A stretch of DNA of 34,814 bases from Bacteroidota bacterium (GCA_017860635.1 JAGDMK010000006.1:1-34814); one strand, 5' to 3'; positions 1-10,299 are shown, numbered from the stretch's first letter. Made by a program: numbers and translations. The notes: a model not told the origin generated them from the letters alone.

Positions 1-57
1 TTCGTGCAGGTGACCTTCGTGCAGGGTCATTCGTCCAGGGATCTTCGTGCAGGGATC
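1..57. repeat. Short tandem repeat, ~14 bp unit x4 (TTCGTGCAGGGATC-like), cut by the window edge
   Basis: Units at 1-15 ttcgtgcaggtgacc, 16-29 ttcgtgcagggtca, 30-43 ttcgtccagggatc, 44-57 ttcgtgcagggatc. Confidence 0.8.
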
Positions 58-100
58 TTCAGGTTGATTTACACCGGGCAAACCCGTATCCTTGCAGAGC

Positions 101-466
101 ATGCGCCGCATTCTTCTAATACTCTGCCTCTTCTGCCTGGTTTCGTGCCAGTCTGACAAGCGCCCTGCGGGGATTCTCGACGAGGCCCCTTTCGTGAGTG
201 CCTACTGCGACCTGCTTCAGGAATCCCAAAGGTCCCGGAACTCAGGAGCCGATCCCATCACCGCACAGGCCAATGCCGCAACTGTTCTGGAACACGCCGG
301 CATTTCGAGGGAAGTATTCGAGTCGACGTACCTCTGGTACAACGAAGACATCACGCGTTGGAAGACATTTATGCAGGAAGTCACGCGTGTGCTTGAACGC
401 CGCGAGAGTTCCCCGACACCTCCCCCAGCACAACCGGCTTCTCCCCGCCCCGCCGTAGCGCCCTGA
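101..466 (+). CDS. Small lipoprotein, DUF4296-like
   Basis: Signal peptide with lipobox (MRRILLILCLFCLVSC); helical region ...VLEHAGISREVFESTYLWYNEDITRWKTFMQEVTRVLERR resembles DUF4296; ORF track gives an in-frame TTG at 92, ATG at 101 preferred. Confidence 0.7.
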   Translation: MRRILLILCLFCLVSCQSDKRPAGILDEAPFVSAYCDLLQESQRSRNSGADPITAQANAATVLEHAGISREVFESTYLWYNEDITRWKTFMQEVTRVLERRESSPTPPPAQPASPRPAVAP

Positions 467-1406
467 GCGCCGCATCGGCGAAGTCAGCTTGAACCAGCAG
501 GATGAGTCCAATCCCCAGATTGAATGTCCGCCGCATGTCTTCTTCCGGCACGCTTCCCAGTTTTTGTATAAGAGTGAAGAGTGCCGGGCGCTCCCAGGCG
601 TCCCAGTCAATCCGGAGCCGCAGGCCGCGCGGCACGACACGCATCGTGTTCCCGACAATCCCGCCGCCCGTAATGTGGGCGAGTCCATGTAGCCAGGGCT
701 TCTTGAGCAGCGGCCGGATGGGATTCAGATACGACCGATGGACTGCGAGCAGCGCGTTCCCGAGCGTCGCCCCCAGCTCCGGAACACGCTGACTGACGCG
801 ATACTTCTTCAGCAGCACGGCCCGGGCAAGTGAGAAGCCATTCGTGTGCAGACCCGTTGACGGGAGTCCGATAAGCACATCCCCCCGCCTGACCTTCGCA
901 CCATCAAGAATGTCGGGTTTGTCAACGATCCCCACGATCATCCCGGCAAGATCATAGTCCTCACCCGTATACATCCCGGGCATCTCTGCAGTCTCTCCCC
1001 CGACAAGCGCGCATCCGTTCTCCCGGCAGGCCTTCGCAAAACCCTTGATCACGTCTGTCGCAATCCGGAGGCTCAGCTTGCCGGTGGCGAAATAGTCGAG
1101 GAAGTACAACGGAACGGCGCCACAGACCAGGATGTCATTCACGCAGTGATTGACCAGATCCTGGCCGACCGTGTCGTGTTTGCCGGCAAGCCGGGCAACG
1201 AGGAGTTTCGTGCCGACGCCGTCGACACTCGACACCAGAACGGGCGACCGGTACTTCGTGAAGCGGGCATCGACAAACGATCCGAATGCACCGATGTCCC
1301 TCAGGACCCGGCGCGTGAATGTCGACCGGACTTCTTTCTTGATGCGGCGGACGAAAGCGTCGCCGGTGGCGATGTTGACTCCCGCCTGCGCATACGTGGT
1401 AGCCAC
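381..1406 (-). CDS. purM: Phosphoribosylformylglycinamidine cyclo-ligase (AIR synthetase)
   Basis: TYAQAGVNIATGD, SSVDGVGTKL, GGETAEMPGMY, HITGGGIVGN motifs; GTG start at 1406 chosen because AAGGGA lies 6 nt upstream (ORF track extends to 1442). Confidence 0.96.
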   Translation of the reverse strand: MATTYAQAGVNIATGDAFVRRIKKEVRSTFTRRVLRDIGAFGSFVDARFTKYRSPVLVSSVDGVGTKLLVARLAGKHDTVGQDLVNHCVNDILVCGAVPLYFLDYFATGKLSLRIATDVIKGFAKACRENGCALVGGETAEMPGMYTGEDYDLAGMIVGIVDKPDILDGAKVRRGDVLIGLPSTGLHTNGFSLARAVLLKKYRVSQRVPELGATLGNALLAVHRSYLNPIRPLLKKPWLHGLAHITGGGIVGNTMRVVPRGLRLRIDWDAWERPALFTLIQKLGSVPEEDMRRTFNLGIGLILLVQADFADAALRALRRGGEKPVVLGEVSGNSRGVQAHA

Positions 1407-1511
1407 AAGTATTCCCTTGGAATGCAAAGAGGATGGTCTCACCGATAGTACCCAGTTTTTCGTGGAATAGCAAGCCAGCGCGCATGTGTGTGCGGCGTAC
1501 AGATGGTTTGC

Positions 1512-1540
1512 TTGCGATTGTGTCAGTGCGTCTCTATATT
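1512..1540 (+). promoter_or_regulatory. Putative sigma70-type promoter for the FAH gene
   Basis: TTGCGA (1512-1517), 17 nt spacer, TATATT (1535-1540); ~40 nt from the -10 to the ATG at 1580. Confidence 0.5.
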
Positions 1541-1579
1541 AAAGATGTGATACGATCAACGGTGAGGACGAGGAACGCG

Positions 1580-2245
1580 ATGACATTTCTCAGGTTTGTT
1601 GGCTCTGAACGCACCATGCAGCCCGGCAAAATCATCTGCCTCGGCCGCAACTACCCGGAACATGCCAGAGAGATGAAGGCTGAGGTGCCGGCCGCACCGG
1701 TCATTTTTCTGAAGCCCGCCAGCGCACTCCTTGAGCCCGGCGGGATCGTGCGTATCCCGTCCTTCTCGAATGAACTGCACCATGAAGTCGAAATGGTTCT
1801 TCTGATCGGCAAGCAGGGGAAAGACATCTCCCTTGAACTAGCAATGTCGTATGTTGATGGATACGCGGTCGGCCTGGATATGACGCTGCGTGATGTTCAG
1901 GCCGAGGCCAAGAAGAAGGGACTCCCCTGGAGTGTGTCAAAGGGATTCGACACCTCTGCCCCACTGAGCCCGTTCGTCGCCGCACAGGCCGTCGCCGACC
2001 CCCATGCGCTCGACATCTCCCTCCGTGTGAACGGAGTCATACGTCAGCACTCGAACACGCGCAATATGCTCTTCCGCATCGAAACTATGCTCGCGTACAT
2101 CTCCTCCGTGTTTACGCTGGAACCCGGGGACCTTGTGTTTACCGGCACTCCGGAAGGTGTCGGACCCGCACAGCCCGGCGACGTCCTCACGGCTGAGCTG
2201 CAAAACGTCGGATCTTTGACGGTCACGATTGGTCGCCGTGACTGA
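1580..2245 (+). CDS. Fumarylacetoacetate hydrolase (FAH) family protein
   Basis: GKIICLGRNYPEHAREM, FLKPASAL, HHEVEMVLLIG, GYAVGLDMTLRDVQ, GDLVFTGTPEGVGP; AGGAA SD before ATG 1580. Confidence 0.92.
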   Translation: MTFLRFVGSERTMQPGKIICLGRNYPEHAREMKAEVPAAPVIFLKPASALLEPGGIVRIPSFSNELHHEVEMVLLIGKQGKDISLELAMSYVDGYAVGLDMTLRDVQAEAKKKGLPWSVSKGFDTSAPLSPFVAAQAVADPHALDISLRVNGVIRQHSNTRNMLFRIETMLAYISSVFTLEPGDLVFTGTPEGVGPAQPGDVLTAELQNVGSLTVTIGRRD

Positions 2246-2269
2246 CAGAGCTGCCGGGAGATACTACCG

Positions 2270-4066
2270 TTGAGGATATCCGTTCGCTTCTTCTCCGTTG
2301 TCGCTGCGTTGTGTTTCATTCCGGTCACTCCCGGCTGGAGGACGGCGCCCGACCCTGCCCTGGCGCCTGGCAGCATCACGCCCTACGATTCAATCCGCAC
2401 CGACCTCCGTGAGTACATCTGGCCGATGCGGACCAGCCGTGTCATGACGTCATCCTTCGGCGAGTACCGCAGCACGCACTTTCATGCGGGGATCGACATC
2501 GGCACCGGGGACACAGTCGGGCTCCCGGTGATGGCTTCACGCGATGGCTATATCAGTCATATCTCCGTCTCCCCGGAAGGCTATGGGAAGATTCTCCACG
2601 TCCGCCATGCCGATCACTACACGACCACGTATGCACATCTGCAGAAGTTCTCACCCCGGCTTGAGTCGCTGGTCCGGGCGGCGCAGCGCAGAAGGGGCAT
2701 GTTCCCGGTAGATCTCTCCTTCACGCGGGATACCCTCAGAGTCACCACAGGAGAGATCATCGCCTACGCAGGCGACACGGGAACAGGTTCGGCACACCTT
2801 CATTTTGAGATCAGGGATGAGCACAACAACTGCATCAATCCGCTCCTGGCCGAGCCGTTCATCGTCGACGACACGCTCCCCCCTCTGTTCAGAACCCTGG
2901 CATTTGTCCCCGTTGATGAATCAGGCGTGATCAACGACTCGACCGCACCGGTGACGGCAGCGGCGCGGCAGGTGACGCCGGGAAACTTCGTCATCGATGC
3001 GGTTCCGGTTCTGGCCGGCACAATCGGACTCGCGGTCGATGTGCGCGACAGATCTGATTTCTCAAATTACTTTCATGGGTTCCACGTATTGTCGCTGGCA
3101 GTGGACAGTGTGACCGTGATGGGCGTGCGCTACGACCGGGTTCCCCTGAGAGAGGGGAACCAGATTCGCCTGGTGTACCTCCAGAACCGTGAGATGAAGA
3201 AACGAGGGCGGTTTCACAAGCTGTACATCGACACACGCCACCGCCTCCCTATCTTCCCGGGCTTCGACAGCGGAAGCGGATTGCTCCGCACTTCTCTGCT
3301 CCAGCCGGGAAAACATGCATTCACTGTCACCTGCATTGACTACAACGGTAACACGGCGAAGTTGAGCGGCGTCTTTCGTTCCGGGGGCGCTGGGTCAGCC
3401 GTGACCGGAAAAGCAGGCGGCGCCCAAGAACGGGCGGTCCGCCCTTCGCCCTACCGGATCGAGCCTGGCGGATCGGGCGAGCTGGTTCTGGAGCGGGGAA
3501 AACTGCGGGTCCTGTACAAGCGCGGCGCCGTCTTCCATCCCATCGACCTGAACGCCACACCGATACAGGAAAAAGGGGTGACCGGGTTCAGCTTCGAGCC
3601 AGCGGGGATGCCATTGGACGGCGGGCTGACATTCATTCTTCCGAAGCCTTCGCAGATGCGGAACGCCGGGGTGTTCACGCGGGACGGATCCGAATGGGAA
3701 TTCCATTCTCGTGCCAGGGCCGATTCCAGTGGGCGCGTGACCGTTCGTCTGCGGAGATTCCTGCAGGATATCTCCTTTCAGGAAGACTCTCAGCCGCCTG
3801 AGATGTACCGTTTGCGCATCGAAGGATCCGGACGCAAACCGCGGATTTCGTTCCGTTTTCGGGACAACCTCTCCGGCGTTGAATATGACGATGTAAAGGT
3901 GTACATTGATAAAACAATGATAATTCCGGAAATCGACGGAGAACACCGCAGGGCTATTGCGCAGCCCGAAACCGCCCTCAAAAAGGGCTCCCACCAGCTC
4001 ACCGTTCACCTGGCGGATAGAATGGGCAATAGCGCTCATTTTGAACGCTCGTTCCACGTCCGGTAA
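2270..4066 (+). CDS. M23 family metallopeptidase (LytM-type) with a long C-terminal region
   Basis: TTG start; signal peptide; HAGIDIG (HxxxD) and HLHFEI (HxH) motifs of M23. Confidence 0.88.
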   Translation: MRISVRFFSVVAALCFIPVTPGWRTAPDPALAPGSITPYDSIRTDLREYIWPMRTSRVMTSSFGEYRSTHFHAGIDIGTGDTVGLPVMASRDGYISHISVSPEGYGKILHVRHADHYTTTYAHLQKFSPRLESLVRAAQRRRGMFPVDLSFTRDTLRVTTGEIIAYAGDTGTGSAHLHFEIRDEHNNCINPLLAEPFIVDDTLPPLFRTLAFVPVDESGVINDSTAPVTAAARQVTPGNFVIDAVPVLAGTIGLAVDVRDRSDFSNYFHGFHVLSLAVDSVTVMGVRYDRVPLREGNQIRLVYLQNREMKKRGRFHKLYIDTRHRLPIFPGFDSGSGLLRTSLLQPGKHAFTVTCIDYNGNTAKLSGVFRSGGAGSAVTGKAGGAQERAVRPSPYRIEPGGSGELVLERGKLRVLYKRGAVFHPIDLNATPIQEKGVTGFSFEPAGMPLDGGLTFILPKPSQMRNAGVFTRDGSEWEFHSRARADSSGRVTVRLRRFLQDISFQEDSQPPEMYRLRIEGSGRKPRISFRFRDNLSGVEYDDVKVYIDKTMIIPEIDGEHRRAIAQPETALKKGSHQLTVHLADRMGNSAHFERSFHVR

Positions 4067-4120
4067 AGACCCGTCCACTTCCGGTACCTCAAGCCCGATC
4101 ACAACCCGTTGGAGCATTGC

Positions 4121-6886
4121 TTGTCGGACCAAGCCCCATCAACAGCGCTACCCAAGACATATACCCCTCAGGAAACTGAAGAACGTTGGTACCGCTTCTG
4201 GGAGGAACATCACCTGTTCCGGGCCCAGGTGAACCCCGCGAAGAAACCATACACGATTGTTATCCCTCCTCCGAACGTCACCGGAGTTCTCCACATGGGT
4301 CACATCCTGAACAACACCCTTCAGGATGCATTCATCCGCTACAAGAGGATGACGGGCTTTGAATCATGCTGGATACCGGGGACGGATCACGCGGGGATCG
4401 CAACGCAGAACGTCGTCGAGCGTTCGCTGATCAAAGAGGGAAAGACCCGGCACGATCTGGGAAGAGAGCAGTTCGTCAATCGGGTGTGGGAGTGGAGAAA
4501 GCAGTATGGCGGGGTCATTATCCAGCAACTCCGCAAACTGGGTGTGTCGTGCGATTGGGAACGTGAGCGCTTCACTATGGACGAAAGCCTTTCCGCAGCC
4601 GTGCGCGAGGTGTTCGTCCGGCTCTATGAAGAAGGCCTGGTGTACAAGGGGAAGTATATCGTCAACTGGTGTCCGAAGGACCATACGGCAATCTCTGACG
4701 ATGAGGTCAATCACAGCGAGCAAAAAGGCAAGCTCTACTACATCAAGTACCCGATCCTGGCCAAGGGAAAGAGCACCCCAACCAAGAAATTCCTGGTGGT
4801 CGCCACGACCCGCCCAGAGACGATGCTCGGCGATACGGCCATCGCGGTCAACCCCAAAGACGAGCGATACAAGCATCTCATCGGACGCATGGCGTTGCTC
4901 CCTCTGACCGAGCGGGAGATCCCCATCATCGCAGATGATTTTGTCGATCCCGAATTCGGCACCGGCATGGTCAAGGTGACTCCGGCACACGATCCGGATG
5001 ATTTCCAGATCGGCCAGCGGCATTCCCTGCCGCAGATCAACATCTTCGATATATCGGCCCGGACTGCGGACACCGTCCCCAGAAAGTACCGGGGGTTGGA
5101 CCGCTACGAGGCGCGCCGCCTGGTTATTGAAGATCTCGAAAAGAACGGCCTTCTGCAGAAGACCGAAGACCATGTCCACAACGTCGGCCGCTGCTACCGC
5201 TGCGACACGGTGATCGAACCGTACCTCTCCGATCAGTGGTTCGTCCGCATGCAACCCCTCGCAGGCCCGGCCCTCGATGTCGTCATGAACGGCACGATCA
5301 GGTTCTATCCCGACCGGTGGACGAAGGTCTATCAGCATTGGATGTCGAACATACGCGACTGGTGCATCTCCCGTCAACTCTGGTGGGGGCACCGGATTCC
5401 GGTCTGGTACTGTCAGGGCGATGCCGGCAAACCCGGCTGCCCCGGTCCGATCGTGAGCACAACGACTCCCGACCGCTGTCCGTCGTGCGGCGGCACGAAC
5501 CTCAAGCAGGATGAGGATGTGCTGGACACGTGGTTCTCCTCGTGGCTCTGGCCGTTTTCGGTGCACGACTGGCCGCAGAAGGCGAAGCCAGGGGCCGAGC
5601 ACGATCTGCAGTATTTCTATCCGACCGACACGATGGTGACAGCTCCGGACATCATCTTCTTCTGGGTTGCGCGGATGATCATGGCCGGACTGAAATTCGG
5701 ACCGTCGTTCACAGGGAGCAGCGACCCGGCAAAGAACGTTCCGTTCAGGGATGTATATTTCACCAGCGTTGTCCGCGATGACAAGGGACGCAAGATGTCC
5801 AAGTCGATGGGAAACTCGCCGGAGCCGCTCGATCTCATTGCGGAATACGGCGCTGATGCAGTGCGGTTCACGATCATCTACCTTGCTCCGCTCGGCCAGG
5901 ACATTCTGTATTCACGCGAGAAGAACGAAATCGGCAGGAACTTCGCCAATAAGATCTGGAATGCCGGGCGGTTTGTATTGATGAACCGGGACCAGATCGG
6001 CGAAGCCCCTCGGCAAGCCGGCTCTTCCTGCAATCTGGAGCACCTGGATCTTGCCGACCGGTGGATCCTCTCCCGCCTTCACTCAACCACCGCCGGCATC
6101 GCGTCTGCGCTGGAAGGGTTTGACATCAACAAGGTGGCGAAGTCGATCTACGATTTCTTCTGGCACGACTACTGCGACTGGTATCTGGAAATGGTCAAGT
6201 CACGTCTCTACGGCTCCGAACCCGGTTCGGTGAAGCAAGCCGTGGTCTCGCGCGCGATCGACGTCTATGATGCAGCACTCCGGCTCCTTCACCCGCTGAT
6301 GCCATTTGTCACGGAAGAACTCTGGCAGAGCATCCGTCAGCGCGGGCCGGTCGAGAGCATCATGCACGCGCAGATCATGCCGTCTGATCCATCCTTCATC
6401 GACACAGAGGTCGAGAAGGAGATGGCCCTTGTCCAGAATGCTATCGAGACGCTCCGGACAATCCGCAGCGAAATGGGGATTGCCCCGTCAAAAGACATCA
6501 CGCTGCTCATGCGGTGCACGGACATACCCCTGCGCGAATCCATACGGCGCTATGAGGGATATCTCCAGCGTCTCGCGCGCGTCAAAGAGCTGTCGTTCAT
6601 CGATGAAACCGCCCGGCCGCGGCTCTCAGCCAGCGCTGTCGTGGATGGCAAGGAGCTGTTTGTGCCGCTCGAGGGGTTGATCGATTTGGATGTGGAACGG
6701 GCGCGGCTCCAGAAAGAAATCGACCGCCTTGCGGGGATGCTTGGAGGCGTTGAGCGCAAGCTCTCAAACGAGAGTTTTGTCGCAAAAGCCCCTCAGGACG
6801 TGGTGGAGCGCGAACGGGAAAAACTCGAAACGTTCTCGCATGCCCTGGAGAAGCTGGAAAAGAATCTCGAGATGCTGAAGGGCTGA
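4121..6886 (+). CDS. valS: Valyl-tRNA synthetase
   Basis: HMGH (HIGH-type), [10 protein letters not shown] (KMSKS), [18 protein letters not shown] editing domain, C-terminal coiled coil; TTG 4121 with GGAG 6 nt upstream (ORF track start 4109). Confidence 0.97.
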   Translation: MSDQAPSTALPKTYTPQETEERWYRFWEEHHLFRAQVNPAKKPYTIVIPPPNVTGVLHMGHILNNTLQDAFIRYKRMTGFESCWIPGTDHAGIATQNVVERSLIKEGKTRHDLGREQFVNRVWEWRKQYGGVIIQQLRKLGVSCDWERERFTMDESLSAAVREVFVRLYEEGLVYKGKYIVNWCPKDHTAISDDEVNHSEQKGKLYYIKYPILAKGKSTPTKKFLVVATTRPETMLGDTAIAVNPKDERYKHLIGRMALLPLTEREIPIIADDFVDPEFGTGMVKVTPAHDPDDFQIGQRHSLPQINIFDISARTADTVPRKYRGLDRYEARRLVIEDLEKNGLLQKTEDHVHNVGRCYRCDTVIEPYLSDQWFVRMQPLAGPALDVVMNGTIRFYPDRWTKVYQHWMSNIRDWCISRQLWWGHRIPVWYCQGDAGKPGCPGPIVSTTTPDRCPSCGGTNLKQDEDVLDTWFSSWLWPFSVHDWPQKAKPGAEHDLQYFYPTDTMVTAPDIIFFWVARMIMAGLKFGPSFTGSSDPAKNVPFRDVYFTSVVRDDKGRKMSKSMGNSPEPLDLIAEYGADAVRFTIIYLAPLGQDILYSREKNEIGRNFANKIWNAGRFVLMNRDQIGEAPRQAGSSCNLEHLDLADRWILSRLHSTTAGIASALEGFDINKVAKSIYDFFWHDYCDWYLEMVKSRLYGSEPGSVKQAVVSRAIDVYDAALRLLHPLMPFVTEELWQSIRQRGPVESIMHAQIMPSDPSFIDTEVEKEMALVQNAIETLRTIRSEMGIAPSKDITLLMRCTDIPLRESIRRYEGYLQRLARVKELSFIDETARPRLSASAVVDGKELFVPLEGLIDLDVERARLQKEIDRLAGMLGGVERKLSNESFVAKAPQDVVEREREKLETFSHALEKLEKNLEMLKG

Positions 6887-6892
6887 CCCTCC

Positions 6893-8314
6893 GTGCCCCC
6901 CTCCACCACACCGGCACCGCTCTCCGGCGAATTGCTGGATGCCCTGCGATCCATTGTCGGTGCGGAGTATGTCCGGACGGATCAGGAGTCGCTGACCCTC
7001 CATGGCCAGGATGAGACGGAAGACCTGCTGTTCCTGCCGGCAGCGGTCGTCGAGCCTGACACGACAGCACAAGTGTCCGCGATTCTCACGCTCGCCACGC
7101 GGCAAGGAATTCCGGTGACTCCGCGCGGCGGTGGAACCGGATTGTCCGGCGGCGCACTCCCGGTCTTCGGAGGCATCTGCCTCTCGACACGAAGGTTCAA
7201 CCGAATCCTGGAAATCGACACGCAGAATCTCCAGGCCGTGGTCGAACCGGGTGTCATCACGCAGAAGTTCCAGGAAGAGGTGGAGAAGGCCGGCCTCTCC
7301 TACCCACCCGACCCGTCTTCCCGCGGGAGCTGCTTTATCGGAGGGAATCTGGCAGAAGGCGCGGGCGGACCCCATGCGGTGAAATATGGCGTCACCAAAG
7401 ACTATGTGCTGGGCATCGAGGCGGTCCTGCCCAACGGAGAGGTATTTACCACCGGTGCCCGCGTTTTGAAGAACGTGACGGGATACAACCTGACCCAGCT
7501 GATCATCGGCAGCGAAGGCACGCTCGCTGTAATTACCAAGGTGATCGTCCGCCTCGTTCCTGTGACCCGCCTGAAGAAAGTGGTGCTGGTGGCATTTGAA
7601 ACGCTTGAGGACGCGGCCCGAGCGGTCGCCAGCATTTTCCAGCGGGGCATCACTCCTTCGGCACTGGAGTTCCTGGAACGAGCCGCAGTCCAGGCCGCAG
7701 AGGAGCGTCAGGGCAAACATTTCCCCAACGGCAGCGCCGCAGCCCAGCTGCTGATCGAAGTCGACGGCAACCACGAGGAAGCGCTGACGGAGGAAATCGC
7801 TGCGATCGCGGAAGTGGTCGAACAGCATCACGCAACGGACATCCTCCTGGCAGAGGACAGGCAAAAGGTGGAAGAGGTCTGGGCACTTCGCCGGGGAATT
7901 GGCGAGGCCGTGAAATCCATCTCTGCCTACAAAGAGGAGGACACCGTCGTCCCCCGTGCGCACCTCCCCCAGCTGGTGCGGGGAGTGAAGGAGATTTGCG
8001 CCCGGTACGGGCTGACGTCGATCTGCTACGGCCATGCCGGGGACGGGAACGTCCATGTCAACATCCTGAAACACACGCTCGATGAGGAAACCTGGGAGAG
8101 GGTGATCGACCCGGCCATCCGCGAGATCTTCGCCCTGGTGTTGAGCCTGGGCGGCACCATCACTGCCGAGCACGGGGTCGGGTATACACAGCGCCCCTAT
8201 CTTCCCCTCGCGCTGAGTCCGGTAGAGCTGCGATTGATGAGGGAAATCAAGCAGGTGTTCGATCCGGCAGGGATCCTGAATCCCGGCAAAATATTCCCTG
8301 AAGCCGGCGTCTGA
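6893..8314 (+). CDS. FAD-binding oxidoreductase, GlcD/D-lactate dehydrogenase family
   Basis: VTPRGGGTGLSGGALP PP-loop, GYNLTQLIIGSEGTLAVIT, CYGHAGDGNVHVN, TAEHGVGY. Confidence 0.93.
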   Translation: MPPSTTPAPLSGELLDALRSIVGAEYVRTDQESLTLHGQDETEDLLFLPAAVVEPDTTAQVSAILTLATRQGIPVTPRGGGTGLSGGALPVFGGICLSTRRFNRILEIDTQNLQAVVEPGVITQKFQEEVEKAGLSYPPDPSSRGSCFIGGNLAEGAGGPHAVKYGVTKDYVLGIEAVLPNGEVFTTGARVLKNVTGYNLTQLIIGSEGTLAVITKVIVRLVPVTRLKKVVLVAFETLEDAARAVASIFQRGITPSALEFLERAAVQAAEERQGKHFPNGSAAAQLLIEVDGNHEEALTEEIAAIAEVVEQHHATDILLAEDRQKVEEVWALRRGIGEAVKSISAYKEEDTVVPRAHLPQLVRGVKEICARYGLTSICYGHAGDGNVHVNILKHTLDEETWERVIDPAIREIFALVLSLGGTITAEHGVGYTQRPYLPLALSPVELRLMREIKQVFDPAGILNPGKIFPEAGV

Positions 8315-8315
8315 A

Positions 8316-8343
8316 TTGCATCTCCAAATCTTTCGCGTATATT
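8316..8343 (+). promoter_or_regulatory. Putative promoter immediately upstream of deoC
   Basis: TTGCAT (8316-8321), 16 nt, TATATT (8338-8343); ATG at 8351 is only 7 nt after the -10. Confidence 0.45.
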
Positions 8344-8350
8344 AGAGATC

Positions 8351-9232
8351 ATGGATCGCTCGCTTGTCGACCGCATCGTCCGTGAGGTAATAGCCCAGCG
8401 ACTGGGACCACCTGTCTCATCCCAGATGTGCCGAGACGGCGTGTGCACTGACGGACTCTGTGTCATCCACAATGCGGATGGCGTGCGCTGCATCGTTGAA
8501 CAGGGCGCCGCACGGATCACCTCCGGCAAAGGGATCGATCAGGCCGGAGGCGTGGACCCCGGTCTCGCACGCATGATTGATCACACCATGCTGAAGGCGG
8601 AGGCGACGCCGAAAGAGATCGAGCAGCTCTGTGCAGAGGCACTCAAGTACCGCTTCGCAAGCGTGTGCATCAACGGGAGCCACGTCCCCCTGTGCGCACG
8701 CCTCCTGAAGGGATCACCTGTAAAGGTGTGCACGGTGATCGGCTTCCCGCTCGGCGCTGCCGCGAGTGCAGCCAAGGCGGCCGAAACTGAGCTGGCGATT
8801 CGCGAGGGCGCTCAGGAAGTGGATATGGTCATCAACGTGGGCATGCTCAAAGCGGGAGAATACCAGTACGTTGAGAAGGACATCAGCGGAGTCGTCGGCG
8901 TCGCGCACCGGCACAAGGTTCTGGCCAAAGTGATCCTCGAGACCGGCCTCCTGTCTGATGAAGAAAAGGTGAAGGCATGTGTGCTTGCCCGCCGTGCGGG
9001 TGCCGACTTCGTCAAGACATCGACCGGATTCGGCAAAGGCGGGGCAACCGCGGGCGACATCGCCCTCATGCGTCGCGTCGTCGGATCGGCCATGGGCGTG
9101 AAAGCATCCGGCGGCGTGCGCAGCCGGCAGGATGCATTGACCATGGTGGCGAGCGGCGCCGATCGGATCGGCGCGAGCGCCAGCGTGAAAATCATCGGCG
9201 GGGAGTCAGGTGAACCCGCACGAACCTACTGA
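8351..9232 (+). CDS. deoC: Deoxyribose-phosphate aldolase with ~75-residue N-terminal extension
   Basis: [73 protein letters not shown]. Confidence 0.95.
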   Translation: MDRSLVDRIVREVIAQRLGPPVSSQMCRDGVCTDGLCVIHNADGVRCIVEQGAARITSGKGIDQAGGVDPGLARMIDHTMLKAEATPKEIEQLCAEALKYRFASVCINGSHVPLCARLLKGSPVKVCTVIGFPLGAAASAAKAAETELAIREGAQEVDMVINVGMLKAGEYQYVEKDISGVVGVAHRHKVLAKVILETGLLSDEEKVKACVLARRAGADFVKTSTGFGKGGATAGDIALMRRVVGSAMGVKASGGVRSRQDALTMVASGADRIGASASVKIIGGESGEPARTY

Positions 9233-9253
9233 TACCAGCCACGGAGGTCTACC

Positions 9254-9721
9254 ATGCGACCACCCAGGCCACTTCTACTCCTCGTGATCGTGCTCCTCGC
9301 CGGATGCGGCTCGACTGATCAGGTCTCAGATGACATGACCGGATCGGAAGACACCGAGTTCGCCACTCCTGCATCCCCTCCTCAGAAACAGGTTGAGTTT
9401 GTCACCCGGACTGACACGGTGGATGCCCTGCGTACGGACAGCCCTGCCGCGACGGACTCCCTGACGGCCACGGGAAAGGAAGAGTTTGCCATCCAGATTG
9501 GCGCATTCAGAGATCCACAAAACGCTGTCAGGTTCCAGAAGCTCACGCGTGAGCGCTATCACCATTCGATGTCGAATGAGTTCAACCCCGGGCTCGGACT
9601 CTACCAGATCCGGATCGGCTCATTCCTCCGTGAGGAAGATGCACGCGTGCTGTTGCTCCGGATGCAGGCGGACTATCCTCTGGAGTACAAAGACGCCTGG
9701 ATTGTACAGGTCAGCAGGTAG
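9254..9721 (+). CDS. SPOR-domain lipoprotein
   Basis: Lipobox LLAGC; C-terminal FAIQIGAFRDPQNAVRFQ...YQIRIGSFLREEDARVLLLRM SPOR-like repeats; GGAGG SD. Confidence 0.82.
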   Translation: MRPPRPLLLLVIVLLAGCGSTDQVSDDMTGSEDTEFATPASPPQKQVEFVTRTDTVDALRTDSPAATDSLTATGKEEFAIQIGAFRDPQNAVRFQKLTRERYHHSMSNEFNPGLGLYQIRIGSFLREEDARVLLLRMQADYPLEYKDAWIVQVSR

Positions 9722-9723
9722 GC

Positions 9724-10299
9724 ATGCAGACGACAACGGTATGCCCCACCCGATTCCGCGCGTCTTGCCCTGTGTGTGCGCCGGCAAGTCTTCTCTGCAC
9801 GTTCATCGCTCTCGGACTGCTGTCAGGATGTGCGACGACTTCGTCCACCAGGGAGAGCGACAAAGCCACGGAAGAAGAAATCCACACGTTCGAGTCGACG
9901 TTCCATCCGTCTGACTTTGACCCGATGAGAGACCGGCCCGTCGACCGGACCCCGCGCAAGGTGGACACCACTTCTGTCATGGAGGAAGACGCGCCAACCG
10001 CTCCCCCGAACATGGAAATGGTGCAGGGATTCCGCGTGCAGGTTTTTTCGACAACCAGTATTGATGCGGCAAGGGCGAAAAGACTGGAGTTCGAGGCGGC
10101 GTTCCCGAATGAATGGTTCTACCTTGAGTACCACGCCCCGACCTACAAACTGCGGGCAGGGAACTTCCAGACCAGATTCGAAGCAGAGCGCTTCGCACGG
10201 TTACTCACGGACCAGGGTCACCAGGAAGCGTGGACGGTTCCGGAGAAGGTGTTCAAGTCACCCGGCTTGCGCCCAACGCTCGCTCCTGAACCCGAGTAA
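9724..10299 (+). CDS. SPOR-domain lipoprotein (second, tandem)
   Basis: Lipobox LLSGC; FRVQVFSTTSIDAARAKRLEFE...YKLRAGNFQTRFEAERFARLL; 2 nt after the previous stop. Confidence 0.8.
   Translation: MQTTTVCPTRFRASCPVCAPASLLCTFIALGLLSGCATTSSTRESDKATEEEIHTFESTFHPSDFDPMRDRPVDRTPRKVDTTSVMEEDAPTAPPNMEMVQGFRVQVFSTTSIDAARAKRLEFEAAFPNEWFYLEYHAPTYKLRAGNFQTRFEAERFARLLTDQGHQEAWTVPEKVFKSPGLRPTLAPEPE

Noticed and set aside
1-57. Considered a CRISPR array for the left-edge repeats
   Set aside because: 14-bp units are contiguous with no unique spacers.
4364-5602. 412-aa minus-strand ORF opposite valS
   Set aside because: Shadow ORF; lies wholly within valS with no recognisable domain.
6764-8173. 469-aa ORF on the minus strand opposite the GlcD-like gene
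   Set aside because: Shadow ORF in GC-rich coding DNA; the plus strand encodes a clear FAD oxidase over the same span and the antisense protein has no recognisable motifs.
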